Below, piece after piece: positions 49,661-60,039 of a DNA stretch of 64,000 bases. Numbering within the stretch: the first letter of the stretch is position 1; every line of letters starts with the position of its first letter. Below the pieces are notes generated by a model, which saw only the letters and a list, made by a program, of their open reading frames with translations, was not told the DNA's origin and did not search any database. Origin of the DNA: AP-15 sp963747735 (GTDB lineage Bacteria > Pseudomonadota > Alphaproteobacteria > ATCC43930 > CGMCC-115725); assembly GCA_963747735.1 (NCBI GenBank), contig CAVVGE010000007.1:62001-126000 (forward strand). The letters are read 5' to 3'. A program made the position numbers and the translations under genes.

Positions 49661-50233
49661 CTATCGGATCGCGCGCTCGATGCGCCGGTCGGGGACGAGC
49701 CAGATCAGCGCGACCAAGGTATAGAGCGCCAACGACAGCCATGGGCTGACAAAGGCGAGAGCGATCCCGACGACATAAAGCGCCGGCGAGATCTTGCCCT
49801 TGATGTCGCGGCCCAGCGCCCGGGCCAGCTGCGACTGCGCGCCCTGGCCCCGGGCAATCACCTTTTGCAGCAGCAAATAGGCGAGCGCCGGCATCAGCAG
49901 CGATATGCCATAAAGGGCGGTCGGCAATTGTGCGAAATGGTTTTCGCCCATCCAGCCGGTCGTAAACGGGGTCAGCGACAGCCAGAACAGCAAATGGAGG
50001 TTGGCCCACAGGATCGAGCCATCGACCCGGTTGACCGTGTGCAGCATGTGGTGGTGGTTGTTCCAGTAGATCGCGACATAAAGAAAGCTCAAGACATAGC
50101 AGAAAAACACCGGGGCCACCCGGCCGAGCGCCGCCAAGTCGGCGCTTTGCGGCACTTTCAGCTCGAGCACCATGATGGTGATGATGATCGCGATGACGCC
50201 GTCGCTGAACGCGGCGAGCCGGTCCTTTCCCAT
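49661..50233 (-). CDS. TMEM175-family (DUF1211) potassium channel-like protein
   Basis: A 190-residue membrane protein. The first helix carries the family signature RLAAFSDGVIAIIITIMVLE with the FSDG motif that lines the pore; later segments include VFFCYVLSFLYVAIYWNNHH with the conserved WNNHHH, LHLLFWLSLTPFTTGWMG and a C-terminal pair. Bacterial members have one such six-helix unit and assemble as tetramers conducting K+. ATG chosen over a GTG immediately before it. It converges on the MarR gene with ten bases between stops, and starts 22 bases after the addA stop on the same strand. Confidence 0.85.
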   Translation of the reverse strand: MGKDRLAAFSDGVIAIIITIMVLELKVPQSADLAALGRVAPVFFCYVLSFLYVAIYWNNHHHMLHTVNRVDGSILWANLHLLFWLSLTPFTTGWMGENHFAQLPTALYGISLLMPALAYLLLQKVIARGQGAQSQLARALGRDIKGKISPALYVVGIALAFVSPWLSLALYTLVALIWLVPDRRIERAIR

Positions 50234-50254
50234 CACCTTCGCGGTGGCACGCCG

Positions 50255-53200
50255 TCACCCGCTGCCGGCGGGCGTGTAGGGCGCCAGCCGTTCGGGGCTG
50301 ATCGGCATCAGGCGCGGGCCTTCGGTCCACAGCAGCGCGCAGCCGATCTCGCGGCCGGGATAGATGCAGGCGAGGGCCGCGCGATAGCTCGCCAATTGGC
50401 GCAAATAGATCGGCGCCACCCCGTCTTCGGCGGCCGGGGCCGGACGCATCGTCTTGTAATCGACGATCAGCACCCGTTTGTCATCGACCACCAGGCGATC
50501 GATTTGACCGGACAGCGCGCGGCCGCCGACCAGCCCGACGAGCGGCACCTCGGCCAATGAATCCGGGCCGAACAGCGGCGCCAAATCGGGGTGGCTCAGC
50601 ACCGCCAGGGTTTCGCGGCGGATCTCGTCCTGCTCGTCAGCGGCGAGCGCATGCACCGGCAATGCCAGATAGCGCCGCGCCGCAGCATCGCGCTCGCTGG
50701 GAGGCATCTCCGGGAGGCTTTGCAATAGCCGGTGAACCAGAAGCCCGCGCTTGAACCGGTCGCGACCGCGCATCGCGAGCGGCGAAAGGGCGGCGGGCTC
50801 GTCCTCGCTCGGCCGCGACGGCACCAGCGGGCGCGGCGGGTCGGGCTCGGCCGACGGAGGCCGGCAGGCCCAATCCGGCAGCGCCGCCCCGGCCTTTGCG
50901 GGCATCGCTGCGGTCTCGCGCAGCGCTGGCGCCAGCTGGTCGCTGTCCAACCGCAATCCTTCGCCCGACCACCCATCCTCACCGATCAGCGCCATCGTAT
51001 CGAAGGGGAACGAGTGCGCGACGCCGGCAAGGCCCGTGCCGCACAGCACATGCCAACAATCCTCGCCGGGCTTTCGCCGGGTCTGCCAGCCGCAGATATA
51101 GAGCCGGTCTTGCGCCCGCGTGAGACCGACATACAGGAGCCGCCGATATTCTTCGAGCTGGCGGCGGCGCCAGGCCGCCTTTTCGCCAACATGAAACGGG
51201 GCGGCGTGACCGCCCGGCGGCTGCCACAACGGCAACCCGTCCGGCTCGCTCCACAGCACATCGACGCGCTGGTCCGGCAGGCCCATCGTGTCGGGCAGGA
51301 ACACAATCGGCGCTTCGAGCCCCTTGGCGCCGTGCACGGTCAGGATCCGCACCTCGTCGCGCCGCCGCGCCGCGAGGTCGCGCTTGACCTCCGTCCCGCC
51401 CGCGGCTAGCCAGCGCAAAAAGCCCTGCAACGACGGCACATGCTCGCGCTCATAGGAGAGCGCCAGTCCGAGAAATTCCTCGACCGGGTCCTCGGCCTCC
51501 GGCCCGAGCCGCTCGAAAAAGGCGCGCCGCCCGCCTTCCGGACCCAAAATTTCTGCGTAAAGCTCGTAGGGCGGCGCAAAATCGGCGCGACCGAGCCAGG
51601 CAGACAGCCGTTGCAAGGCTTGCCGCAATGCCGGGCTCGACGCGGCGCGGTCGCGCAACCGGCTCCACAACGACACCTCGCCACGGCCATAGGCGAGATC
51701 GAACAAGGCTTCTTCGTCGATGCCGAAAAGCGGTCCCTTCAGCACCGCGGCAAGGGTCAAATCGTCCTCGGGAAACAGCAGAAAGCGGCCGAGCGCCATC
51801 AAATCCTGCACCGCCAGCTGATCGGCCAGGACCAGGCGATCGGCGCCCGCCACCGGCACGCGGCGCATTTTCAACGCGTGCAGCAGCTCGCCGACAAAAG
51901 CGTCGCGGCGGCGCACCAATATCATGATGTCACCGGCCCGCACCGGCCGGCCGCGCGCGGCCAGCAATTCACCCTCGGCGAGCCAACCCGCGACCGTCGC
52001 GGCGATCGCGCGGGCAAGGCGCGTGCGCGGCTCGGCGACGCGCTGGCGGTCGATCGGCAGCGCCGCCGGATCGGGTCCGGCTTCGACCGCCGGCACCACC
52101 GGCGGCCACAGCTCGACGAGCCCGGCATGACCGATGCGCTCGGCAAAATGGCGGATCTCGCCGCCGCTTTCGGCGACGCCGTCCAGCGCCGGCCGCCGGG
52201 CAAAAATCGCATCGACCGCGCGCAGCACCGGCTCGGTCGAACGAAACGAAATCTCGAGCGGCAAGACCCGCCAGTCGCGATTGGCCGCGGCGGCGCGCTG
52301 CTCGAAATGCCGCCGCATCTCGGCAAAGGCCCGCGGCTCGGCGCGCTGAAAGCTAAAGATCGACTGCTTCGGGTCGCCGACGGCGAAAATCGTGCGCGGC
52401 CGGTCGCGCGCACCTTCGCCGGCAAAGAACTCCTCGGCCAGGGCCGCGACGATCCGCCACTGCTCGGGGTTGGTGTCCTGCGCCTCGTCGATCAGAATGT
52501 GGTCGAGACCGCCGTCGAGCTTAAACAATACCCAGGGTGCCAGCCCCGGACGCTGCAGCAGGTCGAGCGTCTTCTGCACCAGGTCGTCGAAATCGAGCAG
52601 CCCTCTGGCCCGCTTGCCCCGCTCATAGGCACGCAGCACCGCATCGCCGAGCCGGGCGAGCGCGCAGCTCGCATCGAGCAGCCAATGGCCCGCACGACGG
52701 TCGCGAAACGCCAAGACCCGTTCAGCCTCGGCAGCGAGGACCGTCGCGATTTCACCACCCGCGGCCTTATCGGCGGGCTTGGTGATCAGGGTTTTCCGAA
52801 CCTTGTCCTCGCCGGTTAAATAGACCCCCACATAAGCGTCGACTGATTTCCTGTCGCCGGGCCGGGTCCTCGCACCACCGCGCCAGAACGGCGCCGCGCT
52901 TCTGGTCGTCGGTCGAGCGGCTGGCGGCAAGCGCGACGGCGGCCTCGCCCAAGCCGGCATCGTCGCCGGCGCCCGCGGCGCAGAAGACGGCGAGCAAAGC
53001 ATCGAGATTATCCGACGGCGAGAGCCCGAGCTTTGCGGCGAGGCGACGGCGCAGCCCGGCATGGCCTCCAGAGAGCGCACCGCGCAGCTTGCCGCGCTCG
53101 GCCGCGAGGGCCGCGAGCAGATCGCCAAACCGCTCCTCCGCCGCGTAGCCGGCGACAACCGAGAGCGCCGCCGCGAGCTCGGGCTCCTCGCCGCCGAGCG

Positions 53201-53669
53201 CGGCGACGACGACGCTGTGCCCGGCCTCGACCAAGGCTTCGCCGGCGCCACGCTCTTCGATCACGGCGAATTCCGGCGACACACCGGCTTCCAGCGGAAA
53301 GCGGCGCAGCACGCTCTGGCAAAAGGCGTGGATCGTCGCGATCTTGATCCCTCCGGGAGCGTCGAGGACTTGGGCAAAAAGCCGGCGCGCACGGGTCAGC
53401 CGGGCGTCGTCCGGATATTCCCCGGCGAGGCCGTTCAGCGCCTTGCTCAGCTCAGCAGTCGAAAGGGTCGCCCATTTCGCCAATTCGCCGTCCAGCCGGT
53501 TTGCCATCTCGGCGGCGGCGGCGCGGGTAAACGTCAGGCAGAGGATGCGCGACGGGTCGGCGCCGTCGAGCATCAGCCGGAGCAGCCTGTCGACCAGCAC
53601 CGTCGTCTTGCCGGTGCCGGCCGAGGCCGAGACCCAGACCGAGCTGCGCGGGTCGGCCGGATGCGTCAT
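50255..53669 (-). CDS. addA: AddA helicase-nuclease, interrupted by one frameshift
   Basis: About 1137 residues in two frames. The first frame (from 53669) has Walker A VSASAGTGKTTVLVDRLLRL, ILCLTFTRAAAAEMANRL and IKIATIHAFCQSVLRRFPLE up to CEDPARRQEIS near 52840; then the second frame continues VDAYVGVYLTGEDKVRKTLI, HILIDEAQDTNPEQWRIVAA, GDPKQSIFSFQRAEPRAF, RILTVHGAKGLEAPIVFLPD and the RecB-type nuclease VLIVDYKTMRP to the stop. A single extra base at about 52837-52845 accounts for it. With AddB it resects double-strand ends for RecA loading. Its ATG overlaps the addB stop (ATGA). Whether the shift is real or a sequence error cannot be told here. Confidence 0.85.
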
Positions 53670-56663
53670 CCCGGCGCCGTTCGGGCCCATTCCTCCGCCT
53701 CTTCCTCGTCGTTGCGCTCGAGATGGCGATAGTCGGAAAACCGCGGCTTCCACTGCGGCGCCGGCACCGCGTAATAGGGTGTCGCCGGATCGTCGAACCG
53801 CGCGATCAACGTGCGCAAGCGGGCGAGCGCACGGTCGATCAGCGCCGCCGCATCGCCGTTGCCGATATCGGTGCGCTCGCCCGCCGGATCGCCGCCTTTG
53901 AGCCGCCAATATTCGAGCGCTGCGGCGCCGCCGATAAGCTCGCCAAACGCTCCTTCGCGCAGGATCGCCCCTTCGAGCGGCAATTGCGGGGCGAACCCGG
54001 CCTCGATCTGCTTCTTTTCCGGCACTCCGCCGGTCTTGTAGTCGATCAGCAAAAACCCGCCCGCCGCGAGGCGGTCGATGCGGTCGGCCGCTGCGGTCAA
54101 TTCGAACCGGCCGCCCGGCATTTCCAAGAACAGGCTGCCCTTGCATTCGCTCAGGCGTTCGACGACATCGCCTTCCCGCCCGATCTCCAGAGCGACCAGC
54201 CAGCGCGCGACGCGCTCGAAACGCGGCCACCAAAAGGCCCAGGCGCCGGGACGCGACAGCTCGGCCTCGAAATGCGCCCGCCCAATGCCGAGCAATACCT
54301 GCTCGGCATCTTCCGGCAAGTCGCGCGGAAAGCGGCGAATGAATTCGTCGAGCACTTTATGAATAGCGATGCCGAGATCGGCCCGGCTCGGGTCGGCGTC
54401 GAGCTCGTCGGCGGCCTTCAGCCGCAGGATGTGCCGGGCATAGATCGCGTAAGGGTCGCGCAGCCAGGTCTCGACTTGCGTCACCGAGAGCCGGCGCGGC
54501 CGCGCCGACAGCGGCGGACGCGGTTCGGGCGGCGGCAACGGGCGATAGGCTCCGGGCTCGTCGATCAGCCCGACCGCGGCGTTCACCGTCTCGTCCGGCC
54601 GCAGCCGATCCTCGAGCCCGACCGCGCGCAGCACCGCGTCGAGACGCAGCAGCCAGCGCGACGGTGTCGTCGGCACCCCTTCGCTGCGCACCGCGCGGGT
54701 CAGCGCCACCTCGGGCGCGCCCGCCGCCTGCGCGAAATCGTGCGCGGCGATGCCGATCGCACGCTCCGGCACCGCGATCGCAAAGTCGCGCCGCATCTGC
54801 CGCGACATCCACGGGTCTTCTTCCGGCGCGCCGGGCCAGCTGCCTTCGTTGAGCCCGCCGAGCACGACGAGATCGGCCTGCTGCAGCCGCGCCTCCAGGA
54901 GCCCCCAGATCGCCAGGCGCGGGTGGCGGCCATAGACGGGCCGGACGACGACATCGGCCACGAGCGCCTCGAGCACGGCAGGGTAGTGGCGCCCGGCGAG
55001 CGGCGGCAAATCGCGTGCGGCGTCGATCAGCTCGTGGCAAAAGCTCGCGGCTGTCTCGCCGGCGGCGTCGCGCCACAGCCTTTGGCCGCCGGCTTCGGCA
55101 TCGCTCGCCGCCAGCCGCTCGGCCGCCTCGACATGCGCTTCGGCGAGCCGCGCGAGCGGCACCCTGTCGGCGCCAAGCAAATCCGGCAACGCGCCGAGAC
55201 AGGATTCGAGCCGATCGACAAACCGGAAGAGCCGCCATTGGCCGCTTCCGAGCGCCTTTCTGAGCCCGGCGACGCCGGGTGCCGGGCGCGGCCCGCGGAT
55301 CGCTTTTTCGAGCTCGCGCGTCAATTCGCGAAACGCTGCCGGCGCGAGCCCACCCGCCGCCAGCGGATGCTTTAGCGCAGCGAGCAGCGGCACCGGGGCG
55401 AGCCCGCTCTCGGCGAGGCCGAGCACCAGCCGCAAAAAGGCGCCCGGCGGTGTGCGCGCCAGCGGCAGGCCGGCCGAATCGTCGATATCGACGCCCCAGC
55501 GGCGCAGCTCGGCGGCAACCCTGCGGGCGAGCCCGCGGTCCGCAGTGACCAAGGCCGCGGTTGCCCCCGGTGTTTCCAGCTTGCGCCTCAGCAGCAATGC
55601 GATCGTCACCGCCTCGTGCTGCACATTGGCGCAGTCGTAGCGGCTGAGCCCGGCCAGCGCGTCGGCGCCCGAATTGCGGCAGATATTGCCAGGCGTCGGT
55701 GGTTGCCGCCGGGCGCAGCACCTCGCGCAGCAGGCCGGCGCGGCCCGGCGCCGCCTGATCCGGGTGCCGCTCGGGCCAGTCTCGGACTTCCGCGCGGTCG
55801 ACATCGAGGTCGCGCAACAACCGCGCCAGCAGATGCTGCGGATGCGCCTCGTCGGCTTCGATCGCCGACCATTCCTGCCGATCGCAGCCACAGTCCAGCC
55901 CGGCAAGGACAATCATGCCCCGATCGAGCGCGGCGACCGTCGCGATCAGCCCGGTGAGCGCGGGGATGCCGCCGGTCAGCCCGGCGGCGACGACCAGGTC
56001 CGGTGGCGGGAGACGGCGCCATAGAGCGGCTTGCCGTTCGAGCAGGCGGTTGCGGCGCTCGGCCGGGTCGAGGGCGCCTTCCTCGGCCAGCATGCCCGGC
56101 CAATGCCGCGGCAGAACCTCCAGGAATTTGCTGACCATCTGCCAATGCTCGGCCAGCTCATCCGGCACCAGGTCGCCGAGCCGGTCGAAGCTCGCGCCTT
56201 CGCCGGCTACCTTGTCGAGAAGCCGGGCGAGGCTTGCGGAAAGCGCGGCGGCCTGGCCGGGCAGCAGCGGGTCGCGGCCGGGCTGCGCACCCCAGCGCAT
56301 GACGAGCTGCGCCAGCAGCAGCCGGCGACGCAATTCCGGGATCGCGGGCGGCACCCCCAAGCCCTCGCCGCCGGCTGTCTCGCCAACCGGCAGCAGCTCC
56401 CCCGAATCGAGGTCGCCGACCGGCTGCATCCGCGGCAGCAGCAGCGCCGAGCCCGGCTCTCTGCCCTCGACCGCCACGCGCAGAAACGCCTCGCGCAATG
56501 CCCGCACCGCGCGTCGTGTCGGCAGCAATACCGTGACCCGCGGCAGGCGCAGCGGATCGCCGCCCGTCAGCCGCAGCAATCCTTCCGCCAGCACGGCGAG
56601 AAACGGGCGGCCGAGGGCGATCGTGAACAGATTGCGCCGAACAGGAGGCTCGCTCAAATTCAT
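53666..56663 (-). CDS. addB: AddB helicase-nuclease, interrupted by one frameshift
   Basis: About 998 residues in two frames. From the ATG at 56663: RRNLFTIALGRPFLAVLAEG, VTVLLPTRRAVRALREAFLR and MVSKFLEVLPRHWPGMLAEE to DAWQYLPQ; near 55672 the frame shifts and continues SGADALAGLSRYDCANVQHE, VVLGGLNEGSWPGAPEEDPW, LSVTQVETWLRDPYAIYARH and the nuclease motif GGFLLIDYKTGGVPEKKQIE. One extra base near GCCGCAATTCGG explains it. It is the second half of the AddAB break-repair complex of the alphaproteobacterial type. That addA and addB are each interrupted once is noteworthy: either the repair complex is inactive or the sequence has indels. Confidence 0.85.
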
Positions 56664-56786
56664 GCTTTGTTCTAGCATAAGCCCAAGCGCACGGCAAGCC
56701 CTTCTTTTCATCGGGCCAAGCCGTCCGCCCGGCTTATCGGCTGACGCGAGCTATGTCCGAGGCCGGACGGCGCATCGACCTTTTTG

Positions 56787-57095
56787 TCAGGCGATGCGCT
56801 CGAAGACGCTGTGGTGCCGGGCGGTCAGCTTGGGGCGGATTTTGGTCACCCAATCGCCATAGGCGCCGGCCTTTTCCCAAGCCTCGCTTTTCATCACATC
56901 CTCGGAGTCGAGCTCGTAAAGCGTCAGATAACGCTGCATCCCCGGCACCGTCGAGTGTTCGAGCCGATAACGCCCGGCGCTGCGCACCCCCGGGACTTTG
57001 ACCAGCATCGGGTAGTGCTCGGTGTCGTAGACGCGGTTGAATTCGGCCTCGTGCTCGGCCGGGATGTCGAGCTGCACGGCGAAAAGATGGGTCAT
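56787..57095 (-). CDS. Small dimeric alpha/beta-barrel-like protein (DUF4286 type), copy 2
   Basis: A 102-residue protein: LFAVQLDIPAEHEAEFNRVY, DTEHYPMLVKVPGVRSAGRY, then LTLYELDSEDVMKSEAWEKA and a C-terminal KLTARHHSVFERI. The xVxxDIPxExExEFNxxYDxEH pattern is that of small ferredoxin-like dimeric barrels (DUF4286/EthD-like) of unknown function, sometimes near aromatic or xenobiotic catabolic genes. About 45 percent identical to the gene immediately upstream; the pair is a tandem duplication with a 12-bp spacer. Confidence 0.7.
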   Translation of the reverse strand: MTHLFAVQLDIPAEHEAEFNRVYDTEHYPMLVKVPGVRSAGRYRLEHSTVPGMQRYLTLYELDSEDVMKSEAWEKAGAYGDWVTKIRPKLTARHHSVFERIA

Positions 57096-57107
57096 CAACA
57101 GCCTCCC

Positions 57108-57416
57108 TCAGGCGATCTTGCAAAAGATGCTGTGCTGGCGGTTTGTCGTGTGCGGTCGGATCTTGGGCTTCCAGTCGCCGAGATCGGACGCCTCGGTCCA
57201 GGCCGGGCCATTGATGACCTCGGCATTGTCGCATTCATAGACCGCCAGATAGCGCGGCATCGTTGCGACCGTCGAATGGGCGAGCCGATAGCGCGTGCAA
57301 GAGCGCACCCCCGGCACTTTGAGGATCGTCGGCACGTGGTCTTCGTCATAGATGCGGTTGAACTCGGCTTCGAGATGAGCCGGGACGTCCATTTGGACGA
57401 CATAGAGATACGACAC
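57108..57416 (-). CDS. Small dimeric alpha/beta-barrel-like protein (DUF4286 type), copy 1
   Basis: A 102-residue paralogue of the previous entry: YLYVVQMDVPAHLEAEFNRI, YDEDHVPTILKVPGVRSCTR, LAVYECDNAEVINGPAW and PHTTNRQHSIFCKI. GTG start with GGAGGA about eight bases upstream, a better ribosome site than that of copy 2, which is probably translated from the same message. No catalytic motif can be named; it is divergent from trxA across a 168-bp gap. Confidence 0.7.
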   Translation of the reverse strand: MSYLYVVQMDVPAHLEAEFNRIYDEDHVPTILKVPGVRSCTRYRLAHSTVATMPRYLAVYECDNAEVINGPAWTEASDLGDWKPKIRPHTTNRQHSIFCKIA

Positions 57417-57584
57417 GGCGTCGGTCCTCCGGATGTTGACGCAATGGCAGAAGCTTAGGCTAAGCTGCGTCCGGTCTCGACAGGTTTCGCATCCGGCGCG
57501 CCAGCCGCGCGTCTTGACGCGGCTTTTCGGGCACCCCTAATTTTGGTCGCGATCAGCGGGACCACGATGCGAAGGGACACAGCG

Positions 57585-57905
57585 ATGAAACCGACCGCCG
57601 TCACCGACAGCAATTTCGAGACCGCGGTGCTGCAGGCCGATGGACCGGTTCTCGTCGATTTCTGGGCCGAATGGTGCGGGCCGTGCAAAATGATCGGGCC
57701 GTTTCTCGAAGACCTCGCTGCCGACAAGGCCGGCAAATTGACGGTGGCCAAGGTCAACATCGACGAAAACCCGCAAGCGCCGACCAAATACGGCGTGCGC
57801 AGCATCCCGACGATGATCCTGTTCAAAGACGGCAAAGCCACCGCCACAAAGATCGGCGCCATGCCCAAGAGCAAGCTCTACGAATGGGTCGATTCGGTGC
57901 TGTAG
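57585..57905 (+). CDS. trxA: Thioredoxin
   Basis: A 106-residue thioredoxin of standard length with VLVDFWAEWCGPCKMIGPFL (WCGPC redox centre) and the cis-Pro of GVRSIPTMILFKDGK. It reduces cytoplasmic disulfides with electrons from thioredoxin reductase. ATG chosen because GAAGGGA lies about ten bases upstream and the N-terminus then matches TrxA; two upstream in-frame starts exist. addA lies close by, as trxA often does in alphaproteobacteria, though here with addAB and the small barrel genes on the other strand. Confidence 0.93.
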   Translation: MKPTAVTDSNFETAVLQADGPVLVDFWAEWCGPCKMIGPFLEDLAADKAGKLTVAKVNIDENPQAPTKYGVRSIPTMILFKDGKATATKIGAMPKSKLYEWVDSVL

Positions 57906-57909
57906 CGGT

Positions 57910-58179
57910 ATGAGCATAAAACCGGCATTGCTGCCCGAGCCGTTCACGATCGAATTGCCCGCCTCGGATCTGCCGGAGCACATCCTCGCCCGCTTTCCGA
58001 CGCGGCCCTCACCCGGGGCGCGGTTTGCTGTCACAATCGAACCGGCCCTAACCGAAGAGGAAAAGCTCGTGGCGCTGCGGCACGACATAGAGGAAGGGTT
58101 GGTAGATGTGGCGGCGGGAAGGGTAAGCGACGGCGACGCCGTATTTGCTCGATTGAAGACCTGCTTCCCGGACATCTGA
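57910..58179 (+). CDS. Hypothetical protein with antitoxin-like C-terminus
   Basis: An 89-residue protein. The C-terminal helix segment EKLVALRHDIEEGLVDVAAG then RVSDGDAVFARLKTCFP resembles the tail of ParD-type and related antitoxins, while the first half (PFTIELPASDLPEHILARFP) is unfamiliar. No toxin gene follows; downstream is a degraded stretch. It starts five bases after trxA. Function unassigned. Confidence 0.55.
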   Translation: MSIKPALLPEPFTIELPASDLPEHILARFPTRPSPGARFAVTIEPALTEEEKLVALRHDIEEGLVDVAAGRVSDGDAVFARLKTCFPDI

Positions 58180-58214
58180 CGGGGGATGCCGCAGCTTCAG
58201 TTCGTGCAGCTGAG

Positions 58215-58390
58215 GACGATATCGCAGAGAGCCGAACTTGTCGCTGAGGCGTGATCTCGTTTCGCCTTTGCAGCAGTGGGTTCCACGTGAAAGTACCGCA
58301 GCGTTCGCAGGTGACAGCAACCCCGAACGCCCCTGCGTTTCGAGAACGCCGCCCGGCGAGCTGACATACCTCGCAAGTGTCGGTCGACAT
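58215..58390 (-). pseudogene. Remnant of a small zinc-ribbon protein
   Basis: On the minus strand an ATG at 58390 gives STDTCEVCQLAGRRSRNAG, AFGVAVTCERCGTFTW: two CxxC pairs spaced as in a zinc ribbon, the usual N-terminus of small uncharacterised proteins. After about 60 codons the frame runs antisense into the preceding gene with no family-like sequence, so the rest has been lost. Evidence is the Cys pattern only. Confidence 0.35.
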
Positions 58391-58415
58391 TCGCGTTGCT
58401 GCAACGGAGGTGCGC

Positions 58416-59357
58416 CTACAAATCCAATTCCAGCACCGGGGTCTTCGCGCGCGAGCAGCAGATCAGGACGTAGCGCTCGCGATCTTTGGCGGAAAGGATC
58501 TGGTCGCGATGCTCGGGCTCGCCGCCCAGATAACGGGTCAGGCAGGTGCCGCAATAGCCGAGCTCGCACGAGGTGCGCACGGCGACGCCCTCGCGCCGCA
58601 AGACATCGACGATGGTTTCGCCCGCCGGCACCTCGTATTCGCCGCCGGTCCGGGCGAGCGCAATGCGGAACGGCCGGTGCTCGCCGAAATCGACATCGGA
58701 CGGGCCGGTGAAATATTCGCAATGGACCGTGCCCGCGGGCCAATCCGCAGCGGCAGCGGCGACCCCCTGCATCAGCCCGGCAGGGCCGCAGTAATAGAGG
58801 TGGGTGCCGGCCGGCGTGTCGCGGAGCGTGGCGGCGATGTCGAGACCGCGCGCCGGGTCGCCGCCGTCGTAGTGAAAGCGCACCCGGCCTTGCGCGGCGA
58901 GGAGGTCGAGCTCGTCGCGAAATGCCGCCTCTTCCGGCGAGCGGGCGCAATAATGCACCAGGAAATCGGCGCCGCGGCGGCGCAGCTCGGCGACCATCGC
59001 CATGACCGGGGTGATGCCGATGCCGCCGGCGATCATCAGGTGACGACGGGCGCCGTGGTCGAGCGGGAAGTTGTTGCGCGGCAACGACACCTCGACCAGG
59101 TCGCCGACCCGCAAGCCTTGGTGCAGCTTCAGCGACACACCGTTGCGGTCGTCCTCGCGCAGCACCGCAATACAATAGCGCCGGCGCTCGGCCGGGTCGT
59201 TCCACAGCGAATAATCGCGCGGCGGCATATCGCCAAGGCGCATGCCGATATGCGCCCCGGCCTCGAACCGCGGCAGGTCGCGCCCGCGCGGATCGACAAG
59301 CTCGTAGCCGTTGATCGCTTTGGCGAGATAGGTGATCGACCGCACCCGCAACAGCAT
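58416..59357 (-). CDS. Oxygenase reductase component (FMN or FAD/NAD and 2Fe-2S, VanB/phthalate dioxygenase reductase type)
   Basis: A 313-residue electron-transfer protein. Flavin domain: FEAGAHIGMRLGDMPPRDYS and GVSLKLHQGLRVGDLVEVSL; pyridine-nucleotide domain: HLMIAGGIGITPVMAMVAEL and HLYYCGPAGLM; C-terminal plant-type ferredoxin with CELGYCGTC and the distant CC pair of YVLICCSRAK. The order FNR then ferredoxin is that of class IA reductases such as VanB, which feed Rieske oxygenases. No oxygenase subunit is in the window. ATG at 59357 starts directly at the flavin-domain strand. It is divergent from the cupin gene across 122 bp. Confidence 0.88.
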   Translation of the reverse strand: MLLRVRSITYLAKAINGYELVDPRGRDLPRFEAGAHIGMRLGDMPPRDYSLWNDPAERRRYCIAVLREDDRNGVSLKLHQGLRVGDLVEVSLPRNNFPLDHGARRHLMIAGGIGITPVMAMVAELRRRGADFLVHYCARSPEEAAFRDELDLLAAQGRVRFHYDGGDPARGLDIAATLRDTPAGTHLYYCGPAGLMQGVAAAAADWPAGTVHCEYFTGPSDVDFGEHRPFRIALARTGGEYEVPAGETIVDVLRREGVAVRTSCELGYCGTCLTRYLGGEPEHRDQILSAKDRERYVLICCSRAKTPVLELDL

Positions 59358-59479
59358 TGCGAAAGCTCCGGCTGCTCTCTCGACTATGCGCGCTCGCGGC
59401 TGCCGGCGCACCCCGCATGTTGCAGGGCCGAGCCGTGCAGACCAAGATCGCGTTTTATTCTCGTCGAGGAGCCCAAGCC

Positions 59480-59956
59480 ATGCCGCTGCAATTCCGCCGG
59501 ATCGTCACCGGCCACGACGCCGACGGGCGCGCCATCGTCCAGATCGACGAGATCGCCAAGAACCTGGTGTCGGCGCGGCCGGGGGCCACCGCCGGCGTGG
59601 TGTGGACGACCGAGGGGTTTCCCGTCGACAACAACGGCGATGCCGACGAGGGGCTCCGCAAAACCGGCACCACGCTCGCAAACGGGACGGTGTTTCGTAT
59701 TCTCGAGCTCGCCCCCGGCAACAGCCCGCGCAACCACCGTACCGATTCGATCGATTATGCCGTGGTCATGTCGGGCGAGATCGACATGGAGCTCGACGGC
59801 ACGACGGTCCACCTGAAGGCGGGCGACGTGCTGGTGCAGCGCGGCACGATCCACAACTGGGTCAACCGCGGCACCGAGCCTTGCGTCATCGCCTTTGTGC
59901 TGATCGCCGCCAATCCGGTCGAGGCCGGCGGCAAAACCCTGCACGCCCAAGGATGA
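59480..59956 (+). CDS. Cupin-domain protein
   Basis: A 158-residue single-domain cupin: core ELAPGNSPRNHRTDSIDYAV, VMSGEIDMELDGTTVHLKAG and DVLVQRGTIHNWVNRGTEPC, with the His/Glu-like metal ligands of motif 1 partly changed (NHRTDSIDY) and the motif 2 His in GTIHNW. N-terminal FRRIVTGHDADGRAIVQID recurs in a group of alphaproteobacterial cupins of unknown substrate. ATG with GAGGAG ten bases upstream. The shared intergenic region with the reductase suggests joint control. Confidence 0.8.
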   Translation: MPLQFRRIVTGHDADGRAIVQIDEIAKNLVSARPGATAGVVWTTEGFPVDNNGDADEGLRKTGTTLANGTVFRILELAPGNSPRNHRTDSIDYAVVMSGEIDMELDGTTVHLKAGDVLVQRGTIHNWVNRGTEPCVIAFVLIAANPVEAGGKTLHAQG

Positions 59957-60039
59957 CGATCGGTATCCCGGCGGTCGAATTCCCACGCTGCAAAAGGAGT
60001 GGCCCGCCGCCCGGAAAACAGTGGCGCGCGCTCGGAGGG

